A stretch of 64,000 nt of DNA from positions 11,587,885 through 11,651,884 of the forward strand of contig NC_092029.1 of NCBI RefSeq assembly GCF_042242105.1. The letters are read 5' to 3'. How positions within the stretch are numbered: the stretch's first letter is position 1; every line of letters starts with the position of its first letter. Origin of the DNA: Pempheris klunzingeri. Its lineage: Eukaryota; Chordata; Actinopteri; Acropomatiformes; Pempheridae. Of the stretch, positions 1 to 41,672 are shown one piece after another. A program made the translations under genes and the position numbers. The notes beneath the pieces were generated by a model. It was given only the letters and a program-made list of their open reading frames with translations. It did not search any database and was not told the DNA's origin.

Positions 1-1071
1 TGACATGTTAAAGAATAGTTTGACATTGTGGGAAGCACATTTATTTGCTTTCTTGCAGAGACTTAGATGTGGGCGATTGGTTGATGTCACTCATGGGTTT
101 GAGAAAGGGAATGAGTATATTTCCCAAAATGTCTGTAATTTGCATTACTTTAAAAAGGTGCCTGCAAATGTCATTACGGACAGTTTAGTTGCTGGTGTGG
201 TTCTCACTTTAGCGTGCTTTTAACAAATGTAGGTCAGTAATATGGCAACGAGAGTTTGAGTGTCTGTGCATGCAATACAGTTATCCATATGACAATGTGC
301 ATCACCCATCTCTACCATCACCGTCGAGACTGTTACAGAGGTCCACATATAATGTGTTTATGGCTGCCCTGAAGTGGGCAAATGTCTTGGATGTGAAGGA
401 AATGACCTTAATGGGTAACTCTTCTTCATCATCATCGTCATTATCAACATTTCCTTACCAAGGTGCAATAAGAATGTTAAACAGTCTCATCTCTATATAA
501 TGGCATAAACTCTCATCTTCCCTGAGGCCTTCATGGGATGAAATGGTTGTGGTGTGAACTTAGACTGTGGGCTTGAGCTCGTGTTTGTATTGTCAGTTTT
601 GAGATATCAGTGGGAAACTGTGCGGGTGGAACTGTCACACAATTTGACCTATTTTCTCTAATCTTGTGTGCAAATGTCATTTCTGCCAGTTTAGACCCTG
701 GTCTGGTCTTCACTTTTCAACACCGTGCTGCTAACAAAATACTGTGTGCCAGTGGCTTGTGAGCTACAGCCTCCAGTTGTAGCTCCAGTTCTTATCGGTT
801 TGCTGCAGGAGCAGGACTTGGCATTGGTTTTACAATAAAGAGAAGAAATAATACAGAGGATAGAATAATTAAAATAGAACTGAATGCATAAAACTGTAAA
901 CTATGTTTCTATAATTCCAAACTTTATTTGGTGTTCCTTAAATTTAGCTGACAAATGAAGCACATTCTGTTGATATCTAGGTGCGATACAGTAGCGGAAG
1001 ATACTATATTACCTAATTAATAACACGTGAATGTCCTAAATATTTTTCAATCACTTTGGCTTCTCTTTCAG
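1..1071 (+). other. FIG4 intron (5' part cut by window edge)
   Basis: No coding exon could be recognised; the FIG4 segment expected before DQADP (RGSVPLYW in the family) is not found here. The longest open frames have no splice support or homology. Nothing else is seen. Confidence 0.6.
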
Positions 1072-31631
<30,560 letters not shown>

Positions 31632-32760
31632 CACACAGACAAACAGGAACTGGATCTCTGTTACCAAAGTGTAAATCCAGCACAAAATTCCATTTGTCGT
31701 GAATGTTTTTTCTCAGCTGGGAATAGACTGTCCATAATACTGAATGAACATTACTTCCTGTATTTGGGCTAAACTATGCACGTTTATTTTTTTTTCTTTT
31801 TAATGAAATTGTTTTAATAACTTCAAATGTTCTCCAGTTATGTCAGTTTTTTTATTATTCACTCAGACTAGCCTTAACAGGCTACCTATATGGTGCTTTT
31901 TAGTTGGTCTTTGTATTATTTTCCACTAATTAAGTTTTACTTGCAACTCTTTTAAGAAAGTTAATTTAAATATGTGTATTTAATGTATGTAAATTGATAT
32001 AAATTGTTTTGAATCTTAAATATTGTGAATGTTAAATGTTGCAGGCCCAAAGGTGATGACGACTGAGTCTTTAAATTCCACTTCAGATGTGCTTTGAGTT
32101 TTGATTTTTTTATTCATTCGATTAAACCAGTTTCATGTCATTAAAGCCTCTAAGATATGTTTAAAATGCAAAGGTATAAATACTGTTTCTTTTTGTAATC
32201 TCGAACAAGTTTTACATAATACAAGTCATACATGTACTTTTTTTTTTTTTAGATTAATATGATGAAAAGTTGTCGTCATATTTGTTTTATAACATCGCAT
32301 CATGCCGTTGTCTGCAAACGCAAACATCACTAAGACCTCGATATATTGTGGGTTTCACCAAACCCAGTTCTTAGTTTACAAAACTGCACACTGATTTTGT
32401 TTTGTACAAATGCATTTCTGAAATGTCAGCTGATCTTTGTGTACATTAGTTCAAAATTAAACCTTTATTTATTAACACAATGTGACAGATTTGATTGTTT
32501 TTACCTACACTCAGTTTTCTACACTAATGTGTTTCCTCTTTGCTCCTTAATTGAATATTGTTCCTTTCAAGCAACTTACGTAATGACCTTCATCTCACTG
32601 ACTCTCTTTTCCTTTTGGCCATTCCCTTTTCACCCATCCTGCACCCTCTTTGCTTTTGCTCTGTCTATCACACTTTCTCTTGTCGTTCTCTCTTTCGCTC
32701 TTTTAGTACTCAGCTTGTAACCACAGGTGTCAGAAAATGTGAAATGTGATAAAGACTGCC
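31632..32760 (+). other. FIG4 3' UTR and flank, end not fixed
   Basis: Follows the FIG4 stop. Variant poly(A) signals ATTAAA occur at 32121-32126 and 32139-32144, and another near 32455; which one is used cannot be told. Confidence 0.5.
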
Positions 32761-35700
32761 TTTCCTGTAATACACCTACACATTCAGTCGGCATACTGTC
32801 TGACCACTGGTCTCTGCATCAGTGCCTCGTGAGCCTGCACGGGAGGAGAAGGGGGGGGGGTGCCTCTGCATGTGATGTGTTAAAGAACAGCGGGGAGAAT
32901 TGAAGGAAAATAACTTTCATTATACTTAAAACCGAATTAACTCACGAGAAGACGGAATATGCTTTATCCATCTTCCATATATTCTCTGCAGCACTATCAT
33001 TATAATTGGAGTGCTGGGAGATGTTGAGAGTGAACTACAGATATCTAGAATACAATCTGGTAATAACACGTCACCTAAAGTCACGAGAGCCTCACCTCTC
33101 AATTGAGTCCGTTTTTCCCCTTGGAAGCCTCTCAGTGGACTCTCTACATTTCTACATTTTTGGTCTTTATGTTAACAAGACCTCTGGAGAGTACAGATCA
33201 AGTCAGGGTGCTTTTGCTCTCACCCAGGATGCTTTCATTGGTTTCTGATGGTTCCTGACGATAGATAGATAGATGCAAGTGTTCCAGCTTATCTTCTCAT
33301 TGGGGATGGGGTTTGCTGTGACGTCAGTTTCACATGCTCCGCAGTGAGTTGAGAAGATTCTACATTCTCTGAATCTTTGTTTTCTAACTAATAAATAAAA
33401 CTTGAGCCCTATTTTTATATACTTTGGGTTTGAAATGATTAGTAGGTACAAAAACTTCTGGAGCTGGTCCAGCAGATCGCTTAAACCTGCAGCTGATAAT
33501 AAGCAACAACCAGGTTATAATGGCTGCAAAGTCATCCTGCGTGGCAACTACGCCTGATCAAAGAAGGTCCAGTGAGAGAGTTTGATTTTGCTGCTGATGG
33601 ACTCAGATTGTTATTCTAAGGGTCAGACAACACTATGGAAAGGATCCCTGCTGCAATAGACCTGTAAGCTCTTAACCAGAGACAGCTGCTGTGTCGTATT
33701 ATTCAAACTCACCAGATTCCATTGACAAAAACGGGAATTTTACCCCACCAAACACAGGAGTAGCTGGTTTACTGCTGCCTAGATTGGTTAGTTTGTTTGT
33801 GTTTTTGTGTATTACACAAATATCGTGAGGTTCTGAACTAACCTTTAAAAGCACGTATGTCACACAACAACACAAGCAAACTAACTGATCAGGAAAGTGG
33901 TAGACCAAAAGCTCCCATGTAAAATTATTATTTTTGTCAATGGAGTCTGGCGGCTTTGAACTGAGGGTTTCTGGCTAAACAAAATTGCAAATTGCAGGTC
34001 TGGCTATACAGATTTTACTTTTGTCTACATAATAGTGTCCCATCACCAACACACATGCAGGTTTTTAACTCTTTATCAAAACATATTTTAGAATAAGATT
34101 CTGCTCAGACATGGCTCCAAAGGGGAGAAAAACAACCTTCAATCACAAAAATTAGTAATTAAATTTTTTTGGCAGGGAAACTGGCTGCCATGGGGTCATT
34201 TTTTAAGGTTTAAACAGCAAATAAGGCACACCAGTTTTTCATTCTAAGACTTCTCTTCAGATCCATCACCAGTGCTTAATTTCTCGACAGAGTGTTTAAA
34301 ACTTAATTTGATTTTAGCCATTAGCAATCAGCAAGTTTTTAGCAGGTGTAATTATCATAAAATCGAGTTCATGATGACACCTGAAGTGAGGCATGTACAA
34401 TCCAGTGGCCCAGGCCCATTTATCAGATTATGTGACCATTCACTCACTCCTTTTGTGACTGATCCGCTCATCTTGTTGTCAATAGTATCTGTGTTAAGTG
34501 TCTAAGTGTCCCTGAGTGAACATAATAAAAGAGAATTACTTGTTAGAGGAAGAGGTAGACATTTATGAGTAAACTGAGGTGTTACGTCTTCACAGTGTGT
34601 CCCCGTGATATCCATTTAACTGTGACTGACACATTTCATCTCTGTTGTCCAATAACACCTCCTCTCCTTACCTACACTTCATTTTCCCCCCTCAACCTCC
34701 AGTAAAATCTGTCTGCGTCTCCTACACTGCACTACTCCCACCTCCTCCCATCATTTAAAATTGTCTTTGTGTTGCGTCATTAATGGCATTTTCTCTGTCT
34801 AATTAAAGACATGCCCGGCTTTTCCTAAGTAATTATCTCCGTAAAGGTATCAAGGTAAAGGGTATGTTTGTGTACTAGCACATGAGAGCGTATGTGCACA
34901 GCACAGTTGTGGTTTTTCTCCTCAAAAGGGTTGTTTTGAAGGGAAAAGAGGCCCTTTATGTAAGGCCCTGTTTGTCCTCATGTTTTTATGTTCCTAATGG
35001 CAGGTATCTCATTACACTGAAACCTCTCAGCACATATGGGTATGGATGAATAAATGCATCCAGTCACTGATATTTTCGAGCAGCTTGTTGTCACAAAAAT
35101 AGAATATAGATTAAATGTTTTTGGGTGGCACCAGTGTGGTAATGGTTCTATTTTGGTGGAAATTCAATTTGTTTGGTTTAGTTCATCATGGAAAACAATC
35201 AGAAGTGATTTTAAGATGTATTTTGGTCCTGTGTGTGGCTGGGTATTTGCCTAGGTCTTTGACATGAGTCACTAGGCACTTCATGTGACTGCTTAGCTTA
35301 TGAATGAAGACAACCCCCTCTCCAGCCCCCGGTCGGCTGACAAAAGGTAGCCAAACAGCTGTTGCCTGGAAACCAGAACTGGTTACCATATTGCTATGCT
35401 GCTTTGAATCCCCCACAATTCCCCTCGTCTCCCCCCACCCCCACCCTCTCCCGTTCGTCTGTAGCTTTGTACTAAATTCATGTCTTTAACGGCCGTTTTC
35501 TAGAAATGAGTTATGTAAATGTGTGCCAGAAATCTCCACATCAGTGGCACTTACATACACCAACCTTTCCAGTTTTATTCCTATCTACATTCTAATTCTA
35601 ATCTAAATTCTAAGACATCAAGAAATTTAATTTCATCCAATGTTCAGATTTCTGTATGCAAATCCTCACATATTTAATTAAAGAATTCTTCATTCGTATA

Positions 35701-36834
35701 TCAAAGAATACAATCAGAAAACTTAGAATTAAAAAAATAATTGTCTTAATGTCAGTAATCAATCCATCAGTTTTATTTTTTTGTACCCATCCATGGTATC
35801 TCACCTTAAGTGACCAGCCCACACACAGTTTGAACATACATGCTTTGCACACATTGCACATGACAAAGCAGTGGCTCTGTGTTTAAATAAAAGTAAAAGC
35901 CTGCCCTTGATCTTCACCCTAACTTTATGATTTCACGTCTGACCCAGGATGGGGGGCGAAGGAGAGGAGCTGTGGATGACCTCGCTGTTGAGTAATAGTT
36001 CCAACACTAGAGCACTTTTTGGGCAAATAAGAGGAGGAATTAAAGTACAGGTGAGTTAACATATCAAGGAAAGAAAGAAAATCGAAACATTCAAAATGTT
36101 TCAGGACTTTCAGCACTTATTGGGTATGACAAGATGTTTGCACCTAGATGAACAATTGCATGACGCACTGAGTCACGTGTGGTGTGTGTCTGAGATACTG
36201 TAACTAATTGCAGCTATGCAGAGCGTGTGCTGCTTTGAAACCAATCAAACTGAACAGGACCTGGTACTGCTGGCTGGGAGACAACTTAAATACAAACACA
36301 CAGTGCTGTTCGTGGTGCGGAGCTGAGGTGACTGATCCACCATCCCTGGAGTTAGATCACACCTTTTTTCATAGTGTATAGCATTGTTATGATAGCCTCC
36401 TCCCAGAGTGCATTAGCTTGTTAGCCAGTCTTTTGGTCTGCACCATCTGTTACATTGTCTGTTATTACTCACTGTGTTAACAATGGATCAAATTATTTCT
36501 CTCTGTCTTACTGTTACTCACTTTCACTTTTTTCATAGCAACACAACACAGAGTCGACATTTTTTTAAATGTAGATGTAACTTGCTTGTGAGCAATTGTT
36601 AATGACTTTGATGACAGTGATTAATGCTTTCAGAAATAGATGAATACAATAAACTGAATTTAGGCTAAAGGTGCTCTAACACTGAATTCATACAATAGAA
36701 ATGGATTCAGAAAAGCGCTCTAAATGTCAAATTAGCTTCACTGCTTCTCTTTATCGGAGTGCCTGATGCTCACCCATGTGGGGATTCTTGAATCGTTGGA
36801 TCTCTTTCTTTAAAATTAAAATTCAAGAGTTTGG

Positions 36835-36905
36835 TCTGGACCTGATGTTCGTGGAAAGCATCTTGAGATAACATTTGTTAGGAATTGGTGCTATATAAAT
36901 AAAGA
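36835..36905 (+). repeat. Possible retroposon 3' tail
   Basis: CATCTTGAGATAACATTTGT, then GGTGCTATATAAATAAAGA, resembles the 3' end shared by common fish LINE/SINE families. Confidence 0.55.
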
Positions 36906-36927
36906 CTGACTGGCTGATTGACCTAGT

Positions 36928-36941
36928 GTTGCCCTGGCAAC
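36928..36941. promoter_or_regulatory. Symmetric RFX (X-box) motif upstream of GPR6
   Basis: GTTGCC-CT-GGCAAC has two perfect inverted half-sites with a 2-base spacer, fitting the RFX dimer consensus. It lies about 0.8 kb before the putative GPR6 promoter. Confidence 0.55.
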
Positions 36942-37657
36942 ACATTTAGACAGCTAGCATGGGGGTTAGCATGGTTAACAATCATATAACAAGACTAGTC
37001 AGGGTAAGTGTTAGAAGACTGACAATCAATCAATCTTTATTTATACTGACACCAGGACTAGTCTAGCTTGTCTGAAGAAGAGAGATCAGGGCTTGAGCTA
37101 AATGGTATATTAATATAGTTTGTATATTAGTAAAGTTTGAATGACTTTTCTGTGCAAACTTTCATCACAATCCATTTTGTGTTGATATTTACCAAAATAA
37201 TTAAATCCAATAATGATCAGCACCCTCAAATGAACATTATGTTCCTGAGGTTCTGTACCCCTGTATACAAACAGCATGAAAAAGCACATAGACCATTATA
37301 GTGCACTGAAAAGCGGGTGAAATTACAAGGTGCTTAAGACAAGTTGACGTGTCCCACTGTACAGCATGTGTGCATGAAACCAAACATTTACTCAGAGGAT
37401 GACAGAGCTGGTTTTATTACTAAATGTCACTTTACAGTCTCAAGGCATGAGGCTTGTTTCCAGACTTTATCCTCCAATATTCACAATGCTCACAACAGGA
37501 CTTTGCTCTTTTAGCTTTTGCACAAGTTTCTCAAGAGTTTCCCTGAGATCCAGGCCTCAGGTAAAACCAGTATTACCACATTTTCATATTTAAAGTGAAA
37601 AAGCACCTAAATGTGCCTGAGCCTTGATGCTGGGTGTAGAGAGAGCCTGACATCAAT

Positions 37658-37659
<2 letters not shown>

Positions 37660-37729
<70 letters not shown>
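37660..37729. repeat. (CT)n microsatellite, about 70 bp
   Basis: Almost pure CT with one TT interruption, ending directly before the CRE and the putative GPR6 first exon. Confidence 0.95.
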
Positions 37730-37732
37730 CCG

Positions 37733-37740
37733 TGACGTCA
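37733..37740. promoter_or_regulatory. Perfect cAMP response element at GPR6 promoter
   Basis: The full palindrome TGACGTCA, followed by a TTTAAA box at 37747-37752 that could act as a weak TATA element. It sits just before a GC-rich stretch and about 340 bp before a good splice donor. A role in GPR6 transcription is inferred. Confidence 0.6.
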
Positions 37741-37769
37741 GGTGGGTTTAAAGCTCTCCTCGCGTGTCT

Positions 37770-38083
37770 CCCGTCGGTCCCCGCTCCTCGTCCTCCTGCT
37801 CCTCCTTCTTCTTCTCCTCCTCCTCCTCCTGCACCTCTTCCTCACCCTCACATTCACCTTCCCCGCCGAGCTGTGCGCCAGCCAATGCTTCACACCACCC
37901 GTGCCCTGGGTGTCTGTCCCATGCGTGGGAAGGACAACAAAATCAAGGGCTTGACTTGAGAGAGAGACAGAGAGGGGAAATAATAATCGTTGCATTCTCT
38001 GATTTCGATTTTGACATTTCATCATCGGACGAGGGGCTCTGATTTCGGCGAAAATCTCAGCTCGTACCGTTTTTGTCTCGGAG
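37770..38083 (+). other. gpr6: Putative non-coding first exon of GPR6
   Basis: A GC-rich segment ends at the donor GAG|GTAGGT (38083/38084), and a matching acceptor CCCACAG sits at 38927, 26 bases before the GPR6 ATG. The transcription start is a guess. An upstream open frame of 24 codons runs 37885-37959 (ATG to TGA). Confidence 0.5.
37885..37959 (+). other. Upstream open reading frame in GPR6 leader
   Basis: ATG at 37885, 24 codons, TGA at 37957-37959, with a second in-frame ATG at 37921. It would lie in the 5' UTR if the proposed exon is right, and could damp translation of GPR6. Confidence 0.4.
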
Positions 38084-38927
38084 GTAGGTATTCTAAACTT
38101 GTCAGAAACAGTCTTCCACATGGGGAAAATTATATAAAAATATTGTTCATGTTGTTTGCAAATGCTTTACTTTACTTTGAATTGTCTGCAAAAAGTGACA
38201 GGAATTAACTAATTAGAATAAGATGTAATAGGATGTGATATCATTTAGAGGAATACAGGCAAGCAATCAAAATACTAATAATATATAACACACTGTAAGT
38301 CTTTCTAAAAGTATAGAATGAAAGAAGTAAAAGAAGTTAGACTAAGTAACTGATGATACTGAAAGAAGTCTTGGTTGTTTGGGACTTCCAGTGATGTGTG
38401 ATTTCAGCACCAAGGAGAGCTCCTGCTCTTGGTGCTGCTTCACTGCTACAACTTTTACAGGGAAAATCCACCCAAAAATCTGAATTTGAATTGTGCTGTG
38501 CAGGTGGTTTTGGACGGTAAAGTCAACATCTAACAGGTAGCTGTTGGTTCCAGCTCAAAATCAGAGCCCTGAATTTGAAGATGAATTCACAAACGAAAAA
38601 GGAGCTGTACAGTCGATGCTATAGAAATGATAAAAAAAAGTGTTTTAAGCTGCTACAGTCTCATTTCAGTTTATCATACCATAGGTATTGCTAAATTATG
38701 TGCTTTTTTATATGCGTTTTTGCATTGAGCACTTGTGTATTTCAGTTGGTAGGTATATTTACTGTAGCAGGTTAGTTTAAGTGTCACTTGGAGGCAATGG
38801 CAGGCAAACACCTTGTGCAAGTGTCACTGAGCGTGACACAATCTCACCAGCTCCCCTGGAGTCTGGAGAAAAGAGAAGTTGCATTTCCATTAAATAACCA
38901 ATCTACTTGTGCTTCTGCTGCCCACAG
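38084..38927 (+). other. Putative GPR6 5' UTR intron
   Basis: Lies between a good donor and a good acceptor; no other feature seen in it. Confidence 0.5.
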
Positions 38928-38953
38928 GACAGAGGGAACAACAGCGCGGAGAT

Positions 38954-39961
38954 ATGAACGAGTCGCTGGTGGTGAACGACTCCTCTGTGAGCCCCGGGGC
39001 TGGAGAGGCTCTCCCATGGATGGAGGCTGATTCTCCGAAGCACAACGGCAGCCTGGAGTTCTCCACCAGCACATTAGATTTCCCCATCAACCCGTGGGAC
39101 ATTATGCTCTGCATGTCAGGCACTGTCATCGCCTGTGAAAATGCCATAGTAGTAGCAATCATCTTCTACACGCCAACGCTAAGGACTCCCATGTTTGTGC
39201 TGATTGGGAGCCTGGCCACAGCAGACCTACTGGCCGGCATGGGATTAATCCTGAACTTTGTATTTCAATATGTGATCTCCTCTGAGACTATCAGCCTCAT
39301 CACTGTAGGCTTTCTGGTGGCCTCCTTCACTGCGTCCATCAGCAGCCTTTTGGCCATAACAGTGGACCGTTACTTGTCCCTCTACAACGCTCTGACATAC
39401 TTCTCGGAGAAGACGCTGCAGTACGTACACCTGATGTTACTGGGGACCTGGGGGGTGTCTCTGTTCCTGGGCTTGCTGCCGGTGCTCGGCTGGAACTGCC
39501 TGGACAACCCAGCCTCTTGCAGCATCGTTCGCCCCTTGACCCGGAGCAACGTCACGCTCCTGGCCACCTCCTTCTTCGCCATCTTCGTGCTCATGCTGAC
39601 CCTCTACTTCAAGATTTGTAAGATAGTGTGCCACCACGCCCACCAGATCGCCCTCCAGCAGCACTTTTTTGCCACATCGCATTATGTGGCCACTAAGAAG
39701 GGGGTCTCTACTTTGGCCATCATTTTGGGGACTTTTGGCGCCAGCTGGCTGCCCTTCGCCATCTACTGCCTGGTGGGCGAGAGGGAGTATCCACCGGTGT
39801 ACACCTATGCTACACTGCTGCCAGCCACCTACAACTCCATGATCAACCCCATCATCTACGCTTACAGAAACACAGAGATCCAGCGCTCCATCTACATGCT
39901 CCTCTGTGGCTGCTTTCAGGCCAATAAGGCCTACCGGTCCAGGTCACCAAGTGAAGTCTAA
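38954..39961 (+). CDS. gpr6: GPR6, constitutively active Gs-coupled orphan receptor
   Basis: One intact frame of 335 residues (human GPR6 has 362). GPR6 belongs to the GPR3/6/12 class A group, which raises cAMP through Gs without added ligand, mainly in neurons. Visible landmarks: N-glycosylation sites at N2, N8 and N31; seven hydrophobic segments at roughly 50-72, 80-104, 114-138, 156-180, 200-222, 249-274 and 282-304; D91 in TM2 (LATADLLAG); DRY at 138-140; SWLP in TM6 around 264-267; NPIIY at 298-302; Cys318 and Cys320 for palmitoylation. The usual Cys at the top of TM3 is absent, and C182 and C189 pair within the second extracellular loop, as in this group. It ends RSRSPSEV, typical of GPR3/6. 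I chose the ATG at 38954 because it follows the acceptor at 38927; the frame upstream has no ATG. Position beside FIG4 and WASF1 supports GPR6 over GPR3 or GPR12. Confidence 0.95.
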   Translation: MNESLVVNDSSVSPGAGEALPWMEADSPKHNGSLEFSTSTLDFPINPWDIMLCMSGTVIACENAIVVAIIFYTPTLRTPMFVLIGSLATADLLAGMGLILNFVFQYVISSETISLITVGFLVASFTASISSLLAITVDRYLSLYNALTYFSEKTLQYVHLMLLGTWGVSLFLGLLPVLGWNCLDNPASCSIVRPLTRSNVTLLATSFFAIFVLMLTLYFKICKIVCHHAHQIALQQHFFATSHYVATKKGVSTLAIILGTFGASWLPFAIYCLVGEREYPPVYTYATLLPATYNSMINPIIYAYRNTEIQRSIYMLLCGCFQANKAYRSRSPSEV

Positions 39962-40420
39962 AGAGGCGCTAGGGCTCAATTTGTGTGTGTGTGTGTGTGT
40001 TGGTGTGTGAGAACAGAGAGCAAAAAGACAAACCATCCTGTGACCATCGACAATCTGCTTACAATTGACAGTGAATGCTTTATGAACACAAAGGGGGTGT
40101 GATGCTTGAAACGTGTCTCTCATGCATACCGTATCTGCACTTTACTATGTCTCAACACAAGTTAGGGTGAGATTTTGGAAATGCTGTGAACAAGAAACTT
40201 CTGTGAAAAAGACAAAAACAAACCTGTGAATGTACTTAAATGAGAAAAGAAATGGAAAATCTTGCACTTTACCGTGTTTTTTGAAATGCCAAAGCAGTAT
40301 TGTATAGCCCTTGGTGTGTTTAAACATTTGAACTTGTGAGTACCGTGTGCCATTTTTCTATTTTGTATGTAATTGTCTTTGATGTACACTTTCTACAAGA
40401 GGAATAAAGAAATATAAATC
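39962..40420 (+). other. gpr6: GPR6 3' UTR
   Basis: Runs from the stop codon to just past the poly(A) signal AATAAA at 40403-40408, with a GT microsatellite at 39982-40000. The cleavage site is assumed. Confidence 0.65.
40403..40408 (+). terminator. GPR6 polyadenylation signal
   Basis: Canonical AATAAA about 440 bp after the GPR6 stop. Confidence 0.65.
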
Positions 40421-41473
40421 CAGCATTGGCTCTATCACGTGTCTCATCATGTGCAGCACGCTTTTTTCTTTTGCAGGAGTCCTCACGTTACACCTGACTT
40501 GCGTCTTTTGTTTCTTTGTTATCTTCATCTCGTTCCAGCCCGGAGCGCAGGTGGGTCTGTTTGAAGAGGCTAATGGCACATTGAGAAAGCGAAGCAAGGG
40601 CTTTAACCCTGGAAAATAACTTCAATTTACACCTAGACAGATTTGAATCCTGTTTGCTCAGCCTGTGTGCGTTCCGTGTGCGTGAAAGGGAAAGAGTTAA
40701 CGTGACAGACAGATATAGAGCCATACCGCAAATGTATGAAAACGAGTTCGATTAACATGGCAATTTCAATTACCTCCCCTCCAGAATGGACGGGTGTAAT
40801 GTAACCTTGTGCAGTTCCTTATTTACTACATGTAACTCCTCATTGTCCCCGGTATATGGATGCATTAATAAGATATTATGCAGTCTGCAGTGTCTGTGCA
40901 TCACATGAAAAAAGATTGTTTAGACAATGGCCTTTCTTTGTCTCATCAACGTCCCCAATTATGTCTCAAGACTAAAGCAGTCGCAGGCATGTGTATATGT
41001 GTATGACTGAGGCTGAGAGGAGCGATGACAATAGGTTTGTCTGCTCTCCCTGTCAGCTTCTGTACAGTCTCTGGATCAACCTGGCAGCCACAAACACAGC
41101 AGTTTATCTGCCAGGCTGTTTAAACAGGTAGTGGTTGAGGGCATCAGAGTGCCACACGGGGACGAGGAGACTGCTGTAGAGCGGGAGACATGCAGGTGTG
41201 CTCGGATGCAAGGACAGATATCCTGTCCTTGTAAATGTTTTTACATGGCAAGAATAACATCAGCAGACACCCTAAATACTCAATAAGTGTTTTATTTTTA
41301 GAAAGCAAGTTTATGTATACCAGCGCGTTCATGATACGTATTTACTAGCATGTATTTGCTACATGCTCAGTAATATGTATTCATGAGCATTTAAAATGAA
41401 ATGCCAGGAAAGGTGTGATGTGATTCTTAGGTTTTGTGGATATAAAATCAAGCTTCATGTGGTTCTGATAGGG

Positions 41474-41672
41474 GAAGACATTTTGACATGTCACAGCAGG
41501 AAAAGCACTGGTGTAAATATTAAAATTAATGGTGGCTGAGTTCCATTTAGATGCTTCAGTCTCAGGGTCCTGGTATTGTGGATGCTGGCTCATTGTCACA
41601 ATAGAACAGAGCCATTGTTATGTTATCAGTTACACCCGTGCTTTTCCTACTATGACAAGTCAAAATGTCTCC
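41474..41672. mobile_element. Foldback MITE, about 200 bp
   Basis: The left end GACATTTTGACATGTCA, then AGCAGGAAAAGCACTGGTGT, is mirrored at the right end by ACACCCGTGCTTTTCCTACT, then GACAAGTCAAAATGTC. The arms pair over roughly 50 bp with a few mismatches. A partial relative of the arm (GACATTTTGGCATGTCATAG) occurs near 52919. Non-autonomous; class not determined. Confidence 0.75.

Larger units (their letters stand above)
32761..37650. other. Gene-poor spacer between FIG4 and GPR6
   Basis: No gene recognised. It holds a possible LINE/SINE tail at 36835-36905 and a symmetric RFX-type site at 36928-36941. A stretch at about 34775-34850 with TAATTAAAG and AAGTAATTA motifs might be a conserved element, but nothing proves it. 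Confidence 0.6.

Noticed and set aside
38909..38953. Possible upstream extension of GPR6 by 15 codons
   Set aside because: The extension begins with GTG, contains no ATG and spans the splice acceptor at 38927; the ATG at 38954 fits the family.
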